Part shown: positions 63,655-64,000 of the stretch, one piece after another
Layout of the letters: each line of letters begins with the position of its first letter
How positions within the stretch are numbered: position 1 is the first letter of the stretch
Assembly (NCBI RefSeq): GCF_000203815.1
Contig: NW_004457637.1
Span: 62,001-126,000, forward strand
Reading direction: 5' to 3'
Origin: Cavenderia fasciculata
Taxonomy: Eukaryota; Evosea; Eumycetozoa; Acytosteliales; Cavenderiaceae
DNA: 64,000 nucleotides
The notes under the pieces: generated by a model
Told to the model about the DNA's origin: nothing
What the model saw: the letters and a program-made list of their open reading frames with translations, nothing else
The model's database searches: none
Program-made: the position numbers and the translations under genes

Positions 63655-64000
63655 ATGCATAAATTAGCAAGATCAAATATCCTTTCAATTTCAAGTCAAA
63701 TGGGATTCCAAAATGAAATATCATTTGATCAATTAAATTATAATGATCTCAGTATGTAATCAATCACAAATAATTTTAAAATAATAATTTGATCTACTTT
63801 TTTTTGATTAAAAATTAAAATAATTAACAATTTTGATTTAATTTTATTTAGATCCAAGACAATGGAAACCAAATCATACAAAACAATTTTTAAATGAAAT
63901 GAAATCAAATTTACAATATAATATCGAATTACCAAATATTGAGTGTCAAAATGGATCTGATCTATTAATGTGGACAAGAGAAGAATTTATCAATGCATGT
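63655..64000 (+). CDS. N-terminus of a possibly SAM-like domain protein, cut by the window edge
   Basis: Exon 63655-63751 joins in phase to an exon starting at 63852 that is open to the window end. The protein begins MHKLARSNILSISSQMGF. Residues from about 31 on (DLNPRQWKPNHTKQFLNEMK, then NIECQNGSDLLMWTREEFIN) have the spacing of a SAM or pointed-like domain: a Trp before a helix, then NG-x-x-LL and a Thr-x-Glu-x-Phe helix start. This assignment is tentative. The A-rich leader before the ATG is typical of a dictyostelid start. The long spacer upstream suggests regulated expression. Confidence 0.65.

Noticed and set aside
1-64000. CRISPR arrays, operons, rRNA or intact tRNA genes
   Set aside because: None seen; direct repeats are simple microsatellites, and the genome is eukaryotic.

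Overview
The window is nuclear DNA from a dictyostelid social amoeba. The signs are very AT-rich intergenic DNA, short AT-rich introns with GTAAGT/GTATGT donors and TAG acceptors, long Asn, Gln, Thr and Ser runs inside otherwise conserved proteins, and a ComC-type EGF/TIG membrane protein. The intergenic DNA is not as extremely AT-rich as in Dictyostelium discoideum, and several spacers are 4-6 kb long. I therefore lean towards another branch (for example Heterostelium/Polysphondylium or Cavenderia), as an inference only. There is no sign of bacterial, plasmid or viral DNA.

Layout. 1-5.4 kb: the N-terminus of a Gln/Ala-rich protein (-), a 4.3 kb spacer, and a small repeat protein (-) whose start codon is split by an intron. 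6.5-15.2 kb: a Mei2-like RNA-binding protein (+), a PAP2-fold membrane protein (+) and the meiotic MutS homologue MSH5 (-). 15.4-22 kb: a nuclear FKBP (+), a calcineurin-fold protein that has lost its metal ligands (-) and a USP35/38-like deubiquitinase (+). 22.3-30.3 kb: a ComC-like receptor (+), a 76-residue single-span protein (+), a TruB-type pseudouridine synthase (-) and a flavin-reductase-fold protein (+). 30.5-35.05 kb: telomerase reverse transcriptase (TERT, +, nine coding exons). 35-41.2 kb: a 6 kb spacer. 41.2-43.7 kb: an eIF2-alpha-kinase-like protein (+), then a LINE fossil in two head-to-head pieces. 44.9-51.7 kb, all minus: MAD1, EB1 and an RGS protein. 51.7-56.4 kb: spacer. 56.4-59.2 kb: a Vps33-type Sec1/Munc18 protein (-). 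59.5-60.6 kb: a foldback DNA element with ~290 bp inverted arms. 60.8-61.5 kb: ATG101 (+). From 63.66 kb: the N-terminus of a possibly SAM-like protein (+).

The genes do not form one pathway. Some themes recur: chromosome and spindle biology (TERT, MSH5, MAD1, EB1, nuclear FKBP), membrane traffic and autophagy (VPS33, ATG101) and signalling (eIF2 kinase, RGS, ComC-like). Three gene pairs are head-to-head over 138-240 bp and probably share promoters.

The observations I rate highest are: (i) an RGS domain split by ~300 residues of low complexity; (ii) a phosphoesterase-fold protein with nearly all metal ligands replaced; (iii) an A|TG start codon interrupted by an intron in a gene where each exon encodes one protein repeat; (iv) TERT with a YMDD motif C and an acidic insert in its RNA-binding region; (v) the foldback element and the 5'-inverted LINE copy; (vi) a near-perfect 27-bp hairpin behind the eIF2 kinase. 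Exon boundaries were set by reading donor and acceptor sites and checking phase by eye. No alignment or database search was run.
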